NCBI RefSeq assembly: GCF_900113015.1
Contig: NZ_FONV01000030.1
Location: forward strand, 1 to 64,000
DNA from: Actinoplanes philippinensis
GTDB taxonomy: Bacteria; Actinomycetota; Actinomycetes; Mycobacteriales; Micromonosporaceae
Reading direction: 5' to 3'
Length of the DNA stretch: 64,000 nucleotides
Both the position numbers and the translations under genes were made by a program. The notes beneath the pieces were generated by a model, which searched no databases, had not been told where the DNA came from, and worked only from the letters and a program-made list of their open reading frames with translations. This document shows, piece after piece, positions 8,313-16,744 of the stretch; positions within the stretch are counted from its first letter, which is position 1, and each line of letters begins with the position of its first letter.

Positions 8313-10954
8313 GACGCTGTCTCCTCGTCGGTGTCGAGGTCCTGCTCCAGAACGGAGAAGTCCTCATCTTCCTCGTCGGAGTCGATAGGAAAGACGTTGG
8401 AGAGGTCTGCGGAGACATAGTCGTACTCGACCTCGACGTCCTTGCCACGGCTCGGGTCGGGAAAGACCAGCGCGACACCCCATACCACCTTGCCAGGGGC
8501 GGCAAGCGCAGCGCGATCTCGTTGCTTCTTGCTCACCGAGTCCTCTTCGGTCGGATCCACCGGGGCGGATTGAGGATCGATCGGGTACAGAAGGACCAAA
8601 CCGCGTTCTGGTTGCTTGGCGGAGCGGATCCGCTTGAGCTTCGTGCGGTTGACGGCCTCCTTACCGTCGAGGTTCAGGTCGAGACCCTCATCACGCGGAC
8701 CGGTCAGCGTCCGGATGTCCGCCACTGCATCGCCTTTGCTCGCAGCCGTACGGGTACGAACAACAAGACCCACCGTCATACCTGTTGCCAGTGTCAGGGT
8801 CCTGCCGGTGGCGCTGGGTCGATTGCCTACGACAGCGACATTCCATGAATGAAGCCCGCCCAAGGCGTGTCGTTTGGTGATGTAGGCCGACATCAGCTTT
8901 CCGGGCGCCTCGGTTGTCATCTTGTGGAACCGGTATTCGTCCAGGAACCTTAGGACGTCCTCGGTCGGTACCTCACGCCACAGAGCCTTACCCTCGCTCA
9001 AGGGATCGTGCCGTCCGCGTCGTACAGCGGCTTCCATCAGTCGATCAACGGCTTTCGCGTTGGATTCCAGCCAGGTCGAGGCCTCCTGCTCAGAAGCAGT
9101 AGGGAAGTACCGACTCTCGACGAGGGCACCGCCGTATGCGGCAGCCGCACGTACCGCAGCCTTCTGCTTGCTCGGCGCGGTCACCAGCATCTTGGGGTGA
9201 CAGCGGATCCGCACCGCGAGATCGAGTGGGGTCTTGTGCTCCTCCAACAGCCGATCGATCTCCATGCGCATCTCGGCCTCGACCGTGGCCAGATGGGCGA
9301 ACCAGCGCCGCATCTCCGCGGGCATGTAGATACGCGGGAGGTCTGTGTAGCCGGGCCGGTAACCGAACCAACGGCCCATCTGCAGCAATGTGTCGTACAC
9401 GTCGCTGGAGCGGACGAATACGCTTACTACGAGGCCTTCCAGGGTCAGACCGCGGGACAGTGTGTTGCCGCCGACCGCGATCACGGTTGCCGGCCCGGAT
9501 TCGTAGTCCAAACGATCCGTACTCCGGTAGTGATCCATGATGATGCGGGTGTCGGCTACCACCCCGGGAATCATCGCAATGACGTCCTCGATGAGGAGCG
9601 GTATCTCATTCATCTGCTCGGCCGGTACCCGATCGGATTCCGCGGCCCACAGGGCTTCCAACTCCTCGATCAGCGCTCCGTCCGAGCTGGAGAGTTGGGC
9701 GAGCACCTGTCGCCGGAGCGCTTCCAAGGGCACTTTGTACGAGTCGTGAACTCTCGTGTCGGAGTGGGCATGCACCAGCATGGATGAGTGATCCACCCTT
9801 CCCGATCTCACTCGACGCGCGGCGGACGCGAGCCAGAACCAGAGGACGGCGGACCGAAGAGACGCCGTCATCTCAGGCACGAACGACGCGGCCTCGGAGC
9901 GTTTGGCCGGCCGTAACAATGCCGCCTCGTCGTCCGGGATTTCACGGATCATGTCTAACCCCTGCGGCACGGATTCAGGTTCCTCGCCGTCGACCGGGGC
10001 ACGACCGAAAAGCTTCTCGGGCCCCTGATATTCGTCGCTTCTGGGAAGACTGAGAATGAAGTCCCGTGGATAGAAGTCTTTCCCCGTGGGGTCGGCCAAC
10101 AAGTTTGCGAACGGCGTTGCGGTATATCCGAGGTAGCAGACTCGTGGAAGGCTCTCCAGCACATCCGCAATCAGCGGATTGATGCTCTTGGTTGCAATCG
10201 TTGCCTGGTCCGCCTCGTCGTCGATGATCAACGCCGGACAGTTCCGCAGATGCGGCGCGGCGCTCGACAGCCACTTCTTGAGTTTGCGCAGGACAGGAGC
10301 GTTCTTCTTCACCACCAGGAGGAGATGCTGATCCTTGGCCGTCAGGAGGGCCGCAGGGTTCGGCAGCGGCATGAAGTCGTGCTCGAGCTTGGTGATCTGA
10401 TGCCACAGTGTCGGATTCAGGTTGACCACATCGCGGATCAGTCGTGCTTGAGTCTGGCGTCGCAGAGCATTGTGAATTCCTGACAGGACGATGAACATTC
10501 GATAGCCGCGGTCGGCGGCCTTGGCTATTACTGCGGTGAAGTTGCTCGTCTTACCGGATTGCACATGTCCCACCACCAGCCCACGAGAGCTGAACACAGA
10601 GGTCGCCGGATGATCCATCATTGCGACGACCTTGTCGGAGGCCTCATCGATCTTGCGGACCGACTCCTCGCTCAGACTCTTCCTGATGTGTCCCTTGAAG
10701 GCGGGCCAGTTTCTGTCCCCATTACGAGGCCCTGCGTACCACCGGGTGGCATTCTCCCTGCCGACACCGAGAGGTTCCTTCAACGTAACGAACTTCGTCG
10801 CCTCGCTCTCGTGACGTTTGATCAGTGCGGTGATCACATCCTCCGGAACGAAGAGGTCACGAAGGTTTTGAGTTGCCTCGTGCGGCGGCGAGGTGTCAAG
10901 GATGTTCCGGAACGCTGTCCATGCGCCCTCCATGCGCGGATCCTGCATCGACAT
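8309..10954 (-). CDS. Z1 domain protein, superfamily-2-like ATPase of a restriction operon
   Basis: First gene of the six-gene defence operon. Walker A is GHVQSGKT (129-136) and Walker B is LIIDDEADQ (about 242-250). A helicase-like GYTATPFANLL follows at 276-286. The diagnostic Z1 block is GGNTLSRGLTLEGL (495-508) followed by LLQMGRWFGYRPGY (523-536), which contains the arginine-rich motif VI equivalent. The acidic C-terminus is a likely flexible tail. Z1 proteins are predicted DNA-dependent translocases associated with GHKL and nuclease genes in R-M clusters. Two in-frame ATGs lie at the start. The second, at 10948, has better spacing (nine bases) from GGAGGG, so translation may begin there. 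Confidence 0.92.
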   Translation of the reverse strand: MSMQDPRMEGAWTAFRNILDTSPPHEATQNLRDLFVPEDVITALIKRHESEATKFVTLKEPLGVGRENATRWYAGPRNGDRNWPAFKGHIRKSLSEESVRKIDEASDKVVAMMDHPATSVFSSRGLVVGHVQSGKTSNFTAVIAKAADRGYRMFIVLSGIHNALRRQTQARLIRDVVNLNPTLWHQITKLEHDFMPLPNPAALLTAKDQHLLLVVKKNAPVLRKLKKWLSSAAPHLRNCPALIIDDEADQATIATKSINPLIADVLESLPRVCYLGYTATPFANLLADPTGKDFYPRDFILSLPRSDEYQGPEKLFGRAPVDGEEPESVPQGLDMIREIPDDEAALLRPAKRSEAASFVPEMTASLRSAVLWFWLASAARRVRSGRVDHSSMLVHAHSDTRVHDSYKVPLEALRRQVLAQLSSSDGALIEELEALWAAESDRVPAEQMNEIPLLIEDVIAMIPGVVADTRIIMDHYRSTDRLDYESGPATVIAVGGNTLSRGLTLEGLVVSVFVRSSDVYDTLLQMGRWFGYRPGYTDLPRIYMPAEMRRWFAHLATVEAEMRMEIDRLLEEHKTPLDLAVRIRCHPKMLVTAPSKQKAAVRAAAAYGGALVESRYFPTASEQEASTWLESNAKAVDRLMEAAVRRGRHDPLSEGKALWREVPTEDVLRFLDEYRFHKMTTEAPGKLMSAYITKRHALGGLHSWNVAVVGNRPSATGRTLTLATGMTVGLVVRTRTAASKGDAVADIRTLTGPRDEGLDLNLDGKEAVNRTKLKRIRSAKQPERGLVLLYPIDPQSAPVDPTEEDSVSKKQRDRAALAAPGKVVWGVALVFPDPSRGKDVEVEYDYVSADLSNVFPIDSDEEDEDFSVLEQDLDTDEETAS

Positions 10955-11269
10955 CGCCCTCCAAGATCATCGCCGGACCGAGTTGATCCGTGCTCCTCAG
11001 CGCGCCTCCTGAGTGGGTCAGTGACGCAGCAGTACCAGGCGAAGACATTTTCGCCGATACAGGACGCCACACGTCTCGCAACGCCGGAACGCGTCGACTC
11101 GACCCGGAGGTACAGCGAATCAACGCTTATCAGCAGTCGAGATCAGCCCGGGAAGGGGTTGCGTGGCGATGCCTCTGGATGGTTGCTCCTTGGAGCCGCG
11201 ATGACCGTCGGCGGGCGCGGAGCATCGATTCATGTGCCCGAGTGCGGGTGGGACAGCTGGATAAAGCTA
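10955..11269. other. Intergenic region upstream of the defence operon, no gene seen
   Basis: About 315 bases separate the Z1 start from the MFS terminator. On the minus strand it must hold the defence-operon promoter and the GGAGGG ribosome site at its left end. I see no convincing ORF, RNA or repeat. Short reading frames here have no ribosome site and read as antisense noise. Confidence 0.5.
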
Positions 11270-11299
11270 CTGCCCCGGCAGCCGCGTCGGCCGGGGCAG
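11270..11299 (-). terminator. Terminator after the MFS gene
   Basis: CTGCCCCGGC (11270-11279) pairs perfectly with GCCGGGGCAG (11290-11299) around a ten-base loop. It lies 20 bases past the MFS stop codon. It lacks a strong U-run, which is common in high-GC actinobacteria. Confidence 0.65.
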
Positions 11300-11319
11300 C
11301 AGGTTTGAACTCACAGCAA

Positions 11320-12552
11320 TCAAGCAGGCTGCCGGTTCGAACGGCCGACCAGGATGGCGAAACTGAGGGATCGGCCCTTCAAGCGGACCAGCGCCACCCC
11401 GCCCGCCACGGCGGCGACCGTGGTGACGGCGCCGGCGGTCAGGAGGGCTCCCCGTGCGCCCAACGTGTCGCACAGCCAGCCGATGGCCGGGGCTCCGACG
11501 ATGCCGGACAGTGAGGACACGATGCCTACCGTGGCGAGGACCCGGCCGCGCATCTCCTCGCGTGTGTCCAGCTGGATTCGGGTGGAGACGACGGTGTCGA
11601 AGACGACCGCGCCGGCGGCGATCGGGAGGATCAGGGCGGCGAAGCCGAGTACGGACGGGGCCAGGCCGGAGCACAGCTGCAACGCGCTGATCAGGACACC
11701 GGTGCCGACCAGGACCCGCAGGGTGGAGCGGCCGGTGCCGGCCAGGAGCAGGCCGCCGGCTACCGCTCCGACGGCGAAGACTGTCGACAACAGACCGTAC
11801 GAGCCGGACGTTCCGCCCAGCGGGCCGGAGACCATGGCGGCCATCGAGACCTGGTAGTTGCGGCCGAGGGAGCCGAGCACGAACGACAGGGCCAGGACGA
11901 CCAGGATCACCGGCTGGCGCAGCAGGTAGCGGAAACCGGCGATGATGCCGCCGTCGGCGGGGTCGGCCACGGCGAGCGGGCGCATGTCGTCCAGGCGCAT
12001 GGCGAGCAGGGCGACGATGACGGCCAGGTACGACACCGCGTTGATCACGAACAGGGCGGACGGGCCGGTGATGCCGATGAGCACGCCGCCGAGGGCCATG
12101 CCGCCGATCCGGCCGGCCGAGCTGAGCACCGAGCCGAGGGCGAGCGCCGAGCCCAGCGCGGAGGGGGAGACGAGGGCGGAGCCGAAACGGCCGAGGACGG
12201 GGCCTTCGAAGGAGCCGATCACGCCGGAGGCGAGGGCGACCGCGTAGATCGGCCAGTTGCCGCCGGGCAGCAGCAGCGCCAGGGCGAGCAGGGCCCGCAG
12301 CGCCTGGAAGGCGATCAGCAGCGGGCGGGCCGGGAGGCGGTCGGCGAGGGCGCCGCCCCAGCTTCCGAGCAGCAGCACGGGCAGGGACTGCAGCATGACG
12401 ACCGCGCCCATGGCGGTGGCCGAGCCGGTCGCGGACAGGATCAGCCAGTTCAGCGCCAGCACCTGCATCCACGTGCCGCTGACCGAGACGAGGTCGGCGG
12501 TCGCCCACAGGCGGTAGTTGCGCTCTCGGAGCGGCGCGAACATCGGAGCCAA
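11320..12552 (-). CDS. MFS transporter (EntS/MFS_3-like exporter)
   Basis: A 410 aa integral membrane protein with about 12 hydrophobic segments. The N-terminus, FAPLRERNYRLWATADLVSVSGTWMQVLALNWLIL, is typical of MFS_3 exporters related to enterobactin exporter EntS and macrolide-efflux proteins. The loop GGALADRLPARPLL after segment 2 matches the MFS motif A position. It probably exports a small molecule by proton antiport; the substrate cannot be read. The annotated start is TTG, and an ATG nine bases in (12543) is an alternative. The gene is monocistronic, with a hairpin terminator downstream and an inverted repeat upstream. Confidence 0.85.
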   Translation of the reverse strand: MAPMFAPLRERNYRLWATADLVSVSGTWMQVLALNWLILSATGSATAMGAVVMLQSLPVLLLGSWGGALADRLPARPLLIAFQALRALLALALLLPGGNWPIYAVALASGVIGSFEGPVLGRFGSALVSPSALGSALALGSVLSSAGRIGGMALGGVLIGITGPSALFVINAVSYLAVIVALLAMRLDDMRPLAVADPADGGIIAGFRYLLRQPVILVVLALSFVLGSLGRNYQVSMAAMVSGPLGGTSGSYGLLSTVFAVGAVAGGLLLAGTGRSTLRVLVGTGVLISALQLCSGLAPSVLGFAALILPIAAGAVVFDTVVSTRIQLDTREEMRGRVLATVGIVSSLSGIVGAPAIGWLCDTLGARGALLTAGAVTTVAAVAGGVALVRLKGRSLSFAILVGRSNRQPA

Positions 12553-12576
12553 AGCGGCGGCACCTCCACAGGGAAA

Positions 12577-12599
12577 GTGGCGCCGTCCGTCGGCGCCAC
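12577..12599. promoter_or_regulatory. Inverted repeat upstream of the MFS gene
   Basis: GTGGCGCCG and CGGCGCCAC form 9-base perfect arms around TCCGT, 25 bases upstream of the MFS start. This is a candidate repressor operator or 5'-leader hairpin. No regulator gene is adjacent. Confidence 0.35.
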
Positions 12600-12748
12600 A
12601 TCCCCCTTCGGATCAGCCGAAATGCCGCGAAGTGCGAAAGGTCAGGAACAACCCAACGGCAACCCCCATGCGGATGTACGGTCCACCGCTCCCCTATCGC
12701 ACCCGCCCACGCCCGCGGCGATCCGGAGCCCCGGCCGATACTCCGCGT

Positions 12749-13861
12749 TCACGCGAGGGTCCGGAGTCGTCCGTTAGTCACCTGGTGGATCCGCCCGCCC
12801 GCGACGATGACCCGGCCGCTGAGTTCGGGCCCGGCGACCGTGCCGCCGGCGGAGCTGAGCACGGCCGCCCCGGCGTAGAGCAGTCCGCCGGCGGTGACCG
12901 GCTGCACCCCGTCGGTCTTCTGCCGTGTGATCCAGGCGCGTCTCCCGTCGGTCACCCGCAGCGCTTCGACGTCACGGCCGTGCACCCGGTAGACGCGGTC
13001 CCGGTCGACCGCGAGCAGCGTGGAGTCACCCGTGGCGGCGGTCCAGTCGAGGGTGCCGTCTGACACCCGTACCGCATGGAGGGTCCCGGTCTTGTCGGTG
13101 ACCAGGAACCGATCGCTTCCCGGGGTGGCGGCCTGCGCCGTCCATTCCGCTGCGCGGGTCCACCGCACGGCCCCGGTGGTGACGGCGATCCCGACGCTGG
13201 CGCCGGTCTCGACGTCGGATCCGTCGGTGAGGCGGGCCAGGATCGTCCCGTTCGCGGAGACTCCGGCGGCCAGGTGTTTGGCCTTGCGCCACGCCTGCCG
13301 CCCGTCGCGCACGTGGTAGGCGACGATCGCATCCTCGTCCGACGGTGATCCGCCGGAGACGATGACCAGGTCCTTGTCGACGACGGCCGCGTTGACCGGA
13401 ATGTCGATGCGTAGTTTCCACCGGGGCAGTCCGGTGCGGGCGTCGAGGGCGGTGATCTCCCCGTCCGGGTCGCTCTGGGAGTTGCAGCCTCCGCCGGCGG
13501 CGATGAGCAACCCGTCGCTGACCGCGAGCCGTGGTGTCTCGGCGTCGCCGGGGTCGGCCCAGTCGTATCGCCAGATGACGGCGCCGGTTTCGGCCGTGTA
13601 GGCGGAGATGCCGAGCTGGTCGCTGACGTAGAGACGCCCGGCGGAGAGGATCGGCTCGCCGAATCCGGAGCAGCTCTCGTCACTCGCCCGGAGGCTGACC
13701 TGCCATTTCTGCGTGACCTGCCGGATGCGGCCACCGGTGATGACGGTTTCGGCCGGGTTGTGGTGGCTGTCCTCGGCGTCGTAGCCGGGATGGTCCCAGA
13801 GGGGTGGAGCGACCATGACGAGGGAGAGAAGCACCGCGGAGGCGCCGTTCACAAGCAACAT
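12749..13861 (-). CDS. Secreted PQQ-like beta-propeller repeat protein
   Basis: About 370 aa with repeated 'GxxxWR/Txxx' and 'ALDARTGLPRWKLRI'-type blades typical of PQQ-like (BamB-type) eight-bladed propellers. No cofactor site can be proven. A short hydrophobic N-terminus precedes the conserved WDHPGYDAEDSHHNPAETVIT. The start at 13861 is preferred because a longer start at 13909 would lie inside the terminator of the upstream gene, and the shorter form opens directly with a hydrophobic export segment. A paralogue near 60 kb shares WDHPGYDAED, NPxETVIT and DQLGISAY. Probable extracellular binding or scaffold protein; function unknown. Confidence 0.75.
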   Translation of the reverse strand: MLLVNGASAVLLSLVMVAPPLWDHPGYDAEDSHHNPAETVITGGRIRQVTQKWQVSLRASDESCSGFGEPILSAGRLYVSDQLGISAYTAETGAVIWRYDWADPGDAETPRLAVSDGLLIAAGGGCNSQSDPDGEITALDARTGLPRWKLRIDIPVNAAVVDKDLVIVSGGSPSDEDAIVAYHVRDGRQAWRKAKHLAAGVSANGTILARLTDGSDVETGASVGIAVTTGAVRWTRAAEWTAQAATPGSDRFLVTDKTGTLHAVRVSDGTLDWTAATGDSTLLAVDRDRVYRVHGRDVEALRVTDGRRAWITRQKTDGVQPVTAGGLLYAGAAVLSSAGGTVAGPELSGRVIVAGGRIHQVTNGRLRTLA

Positions 13862-13882
13862 GATGTCAGAAAACCGGAAAAC

Positions 13883-13907
13883 GGGGCAGTACGTGATGCA
13901 CTGCCCC
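13883..13907 (-). terminator. Terminator after the DUF305 gene
   Basis: GGGGCAGT (13883-13890) and ACTGCCCC (13900-13907) form a perfect 8-base stem with a nine-base loop. On the minus strand it is followed by GTTTTCCGGTTTTC, a T-rich tail. It ends the RR-HK-LPMO-DUF305 transcript and decides the start of the next gene. Confidence 0.7.
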
Positions 13908-13922
13908 ATTTACCGCCGAACG

Positions 13923-14534
13923 TCAGCCCGCCAGGAGCCTGAGCATCTGCTGGACCTGGTCGGTACGCGACTGCTTGACCCGCTCCGCGAAGGACTTGGT
14001 CAGCTCGTTGCCGCCCTTGTCGAGTTCCAGCTGGGCGAACTCGACAGCGTTGTGCTGGTGCGCCAGGAAGAGGTTGAGGAAGGCGGTCTCGAACTGGGCC
14101 TTCGGCACCGTCTTCAGCGAGGCGATCTCCTCGTCCCCGGTGCTCGGCATGCCGCCGTGGTCGGCGTGCAGACTGACCCGCTCGTCGAGGGTGGCCGGCT
14201 TGTCCCACTCGGCGAGCCAGCCGGTCATCAGCTTGATCTCGTCGGCCTGGGTGACCTGCACGGCCTTGGCCAGCTGGACGATCTCCGGCCGGGCGGCCCG
14301 CTTGGCGGCGATCTGTGCCATCTGCTGGCCCTGTTTCTGATTGTCGATCAGCATCTGCAGGAACATCACGTCGGTGTCGTTGTAGGTTGACCCGGCGGTG
14401 ATGTCGGCGACGTTCGTGACGTTCCGGGTCGGGGCCGCCGTCGAGGCGGGCGCCTTGTCGACGTCGGTGCCGCAGGCGCCGAGCAGGAGCGGCGCGGCCG
14501 CGACGATCAGGGCGGCGAGGTGCCGGCGCCTCAC
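13923..14534 (-). CDS. DUF305 lipoprotein, probable extracytoplasmic copper-binding protein
   Basis: Starting at a GTG that overlaps the LPMO stop (GTGA), the 203 aa product begins VRRRHLAALIVAAAPLLLGAC. This is a lipoprotein signal with Cys21 as lipid anchor. The mature protein has the two-helix-pair layout of DUF305 (ferritin-like): DVMFLQMLIDNQKQGQQMAQIA, MTGWLAEW, HGGM, and FLNLFLAHQHNAVEFAQ. DUF305 proteins such as cyanobacterial CopM bind copper. Here the first usual HH pair is replaced by DNQ while the second is HQH, so metal binding may be altered. Tight coupling to a copper-dependent LPMO suggests copper supply on the outer membrane face. That role is inference. Confidence 0.8.
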   Translation of the reverse strand: MRRRHLAALIVAAAPLLLGACGTDVDKAPASTAAPTRNVTNVADITAGSTYNDTDVMFLQMLIDNQKQGQQMAQIAAKRAARPEIVQLAKAVQVTQADEIKLMTGWLAEWDKPATLDERVSLHADHGGMPSTGDEEIASLKTVPKAQFETAFLNLFLAHQHNAVEFAQLELDKGGNELTKSFAERVKQSRTDQVQQMLRLLAG

Positions 14535-15334
14535 AGCGGGAGCCAGAGGGCGAGCGTCCAGATGCTGGGCTCCCAGCTGCGGATCGACTGGTGCGCCTGC
14601 CGGCACTGGTAGGAGACGCCCTCGTAGGTCACCACATCGTTGACCTTGTAGGAGACGCCCGGGGCCCAGGCCTTGCCGGAGGAGGCGGCCGACGAGGTAC
14701 GGGTGGCGGTCGGCGCGGCAGTGGTCGGGGCGGCGGTCGGCGCGGTGGTGGCCGGCGGGGTCGTCGGCGCCGCGGTGGTGGGCGCCGTGGTCGGGGTCGT
14801 CGACCCGGTGCCGGAGCCGGTGCCGCCGATGTTGACGTCCACGCAGTTGTAGAAGGCCATCGGGGTGTCGCCGATGTTCCACACCGCGAGCACCGTCTTG
14901 CGGCCCGAGAAGCGGCTCAGGTCGACGGTGTGCGAGACGGTGGCCGCCGGGATGCTGTTCTTATCGTCGAACGTGGCGATCGGGGTGCCGTCCACGTAGT
15001 ACACCCAGGTGGCCGTCCGGTGCCGGGCGGTGAGGACCCAGTTGAAGGTCGCCGACTTCCCGACGTTGGTGGCCTTCCAGGCCAGCGAGTTGTTGTTCAG
15101 CTCGGAGAAGGCGGCGACCCCGCCGTTGCACTCCTTCGACCCCTTCGGCGCCTCCGCACTCTGCGGCTCGAACTGGATGGCGCCACAGTTCGCGACGGTG
15201 CCGGCGGCGCACTGCGCCTGGCGGCTGGGCGGCGAGGAGACGTAGCCGTGAGCCAGGGCGGGCGACGACGCGACCGCCAGGGAGGAGGCGACCATCCCGA
15301 GGGTGGCCAGCGGGTAGGCGATCTTCCTGCGCAT
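14531..15334 (-). CDS. AA10 lytic polysaccharide monooxygenase with CBM5/12
   Basis: A secreted copper enzyme that oxidatively cleaves chitin or cellulose. The signal peptide ends ...SSPALA, exposing His29 as the mature N-terminus (HGYVSSPPSR). With His105 in LTARHRT it forms the histidine brace. Residues 29-175 are the AA10 domain, with the typical CNG, FNW and TWVYY blocks. A Thr/Pro/Ala-rich linker (about 176-222) leads to a C-terminal carbohydrate-binding module, KAWAPGVSYKVNDVVTYEGVSYQCRQAH, of CBM5/12 type, which favours chitin. It is followed with a four-base overlap by a DUF305 lipoprotein and preceded by a two-component system. The chitinases at 55-63 kb are likely synergistic partners. 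Confidence 0.93.
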   Translation of the reverse strand: MRRKIAYPLATLGMVASSLAVASSPALAHGYVSSPPSRQAQCAAGTVANCGAIQFEPQSAEAPKGSKECNGGVAAFSELNNNSLAWKATNVGKSATFNWVLTARHRTATWVYYVDGTPIATFDDKNSIPAATVSHTVDLSRFSGRKTVLAVWNIGDTPMAFYNCVDVNIGGTGSGTGSTTPTTAPTTAAPTTPPATTAPTAAPTTAAPTATRTSSAASSGKAWAPGVSYKVNDVVTYEGVSYQCRQAHQSIRSWEPSIWTLALWLPL

Positions 15335-15439
15335 GTCAGCTCTCCAGTGATCTCGACCTGGCAGTTACCAGGCGGAACAGTAGGAGCGGCTGCCATAACG
15401 GAGCCTTAAAGGAACCGGAAACCGCTTTTAAAGCCGTAA

Positions 15440-16744
15440 TCAGCGACGTTTGCGCTGCTCAGCGGGCTCCAGGACGGGCGCGTGCAGGAGGATGCCGATG
15501 CGGGCTCCCCCCAACGGGCTCCGGTCGATGACGAGCTGCCCGTGGACCGTCTCGGCGGCCCGGCGCACGATGTCCAGACCGAGTCCGGTCGAGCCGGCGC
15601 CGCTGAATCCGCGGGTCACCGCCTGTTCCGGGTCGGGGATGCCGGGGCCGGCGTCGTCGACGAGCAGGCCGCTGGCCGAGACGCTGACCCGGAACGCGGT
15701 GCCGTCCGGGGTGTGCGAGAAGACGTTGCCGAGCAGCGCGTCCACCACCAGGATCACCTCGCCGGCCGGCATCGGCAGCAGAACCTGCTCGTTGCCGCCG
15801 ACGACCTCCCAGGGCCGCTCCTGGTCCTCGGCGAGCACCGACCAGAACGCCAGCCGGTCGGCGAGCACCTCGACCAGGTCGCACTGCTGAGAGCCGCGCT
15901 TCTCGATGCTGCCCAGCCGGGCGCCGGTGATGATCGCCTCGAGCTCCTCGTCGAGCAGGTCACAGGCCTGGCGCATCCGTTCGGCGATCGGGCCGGGCGG
16001 CATCGCCTCCACATCGAGACGCAGGCCCGTCAGTGGCGTACGCAATCGGTGGGAGAGGTCGGCGGCCAGCTCGCGCTCGCGGTCCAGCAGGCGCCGCAGG
16101 TCGTCGGCCATGGTGTTGAAGGCGCTGGCGGCGTCGCGCAGCTCGCGCGGCCCGGTGGGGGTGATCCGTTCGTTGAGCTCGCCGCCGCCGAGGCGGCGAC
16201 TCGCCGCCGCGAGCTGGCGGGTGGAGCGGACCAACTGGCTGCCGAGCCGGTCGGCGAGCAGCGTCGAGCCGCCGACCAGGACGATCGCGAGGCCACCGAG
16301 GGCGAGCCAGGCGAATCCGACGCCGCGCCGGGTCTCCTCACCCGGCACGAAAACCTCCACCACGACGGTACGGCCGTCGGTGAGCACGGTCGGCTGGAGG
16401 TACGCGACACCGCCCTCGGTCTCGGCGGTGGCGGCCCGTCGTTCCTCCGCGGCCCGCAGCACCGTGGTCGTGGTGAGGTGTGACGTCCCGATCGGGGCGG
16501 CGCCGGGCAGGTGCAGGGCGAGCCGGCCCTCGCTGCCCGCCGCGGTGCTGGCCACCGCGTTGGTCAGGGTGACCAGGTCACTGTCGACGCCGAGCACGGT
16601 GACCATCGAGGTGGCCTGCTGGCGCGCGTCGGAGATGGCGCGGTCGTAGGCGATCTGCCGGGTGGCGACGGCGAGCGGCACGAGGAAGGCGAGCGCCACC
16701 ATCGAGGTGATGGCCAGGGCCAGGCGGTTGAGCGCCCATCTCAT
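15440..16744 (-). CDS. Sensor histidine kinase (HAMP type)
   Basis: Membrane sensor kinase paired with the downstream-facing response regulator; the start ATG overlaps the regulator's stop (ATGA). Residues about 8-30 and 150-172 are membrane segments flanking an extracytoplasmic sensor domain of about 115 aa. A HAMP region follows (LGSQLVRSTRQLAAASRRLGGGELNERI). The H-box is DLSHRLRTPLTGLRLDVE. The ATPase part has GNVFSHTPDGTAF (N-box), DDAGPGIPD (G1) and GAGSTGLGLDIVRRAAE (G2). The N-terminus MRWALNRLALAI fits a start at 16744. The protein is 434 aa. The signal is unknown; with an LPMO and a DUF305 gene next downstream, copper or polymer sensing is possible. Confidence 0.92.
   Translation of the reverse strand: MRWALNRLALAITSMVALAFLVPLAVATRQIAYDRAISDARQQATSMVTVLGVDSDLVTLTNAVASTAAGSEGRLALHLPGAAPIGTSHLTTTTVLRAAEERRAATAETEGGVAYLQPTVLTDGRTVVVEVFVPGEETRRGVGFAWLALGGLAIVLVGGSTLLADRLGSQLVRSTRQLAAASRRLGGGELNERITPTGPRELRDAASAFNTMADDLRRLLDRERELAADLSHRLRTPLTGLRLDVEAMPPGPIAERMRQACDLLDEELEAIITGARLGSIEKRGSQQCDLVEVLADRLAFWSVLAEDQERPWEVVGGNEQVLLPMPAGEVILVVDALLGNVFSHTPDGTAFRVSVSASGLLVDDAGPGIPDPEQAVTRGFSGAGSTGLGLDIVRRAAETVHGQLVIDRSPLGGARIGILLHAPVLEPAEQRKRR

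Noticed and set aside
10896..11123. Small minus-strand frames upstream of the Z1 gene as possible regulator
   Set aside because: No ribosome site, no helix-turn-helix pattern, and codon use does not match the neighbours.
13862..13909. Longer start for the beta-propeller gene (adds MGQCITYCPVFRFSDI)
   Set aside because: The extension lies over the hairpin terminator of the upstream gene and contains no export signal.
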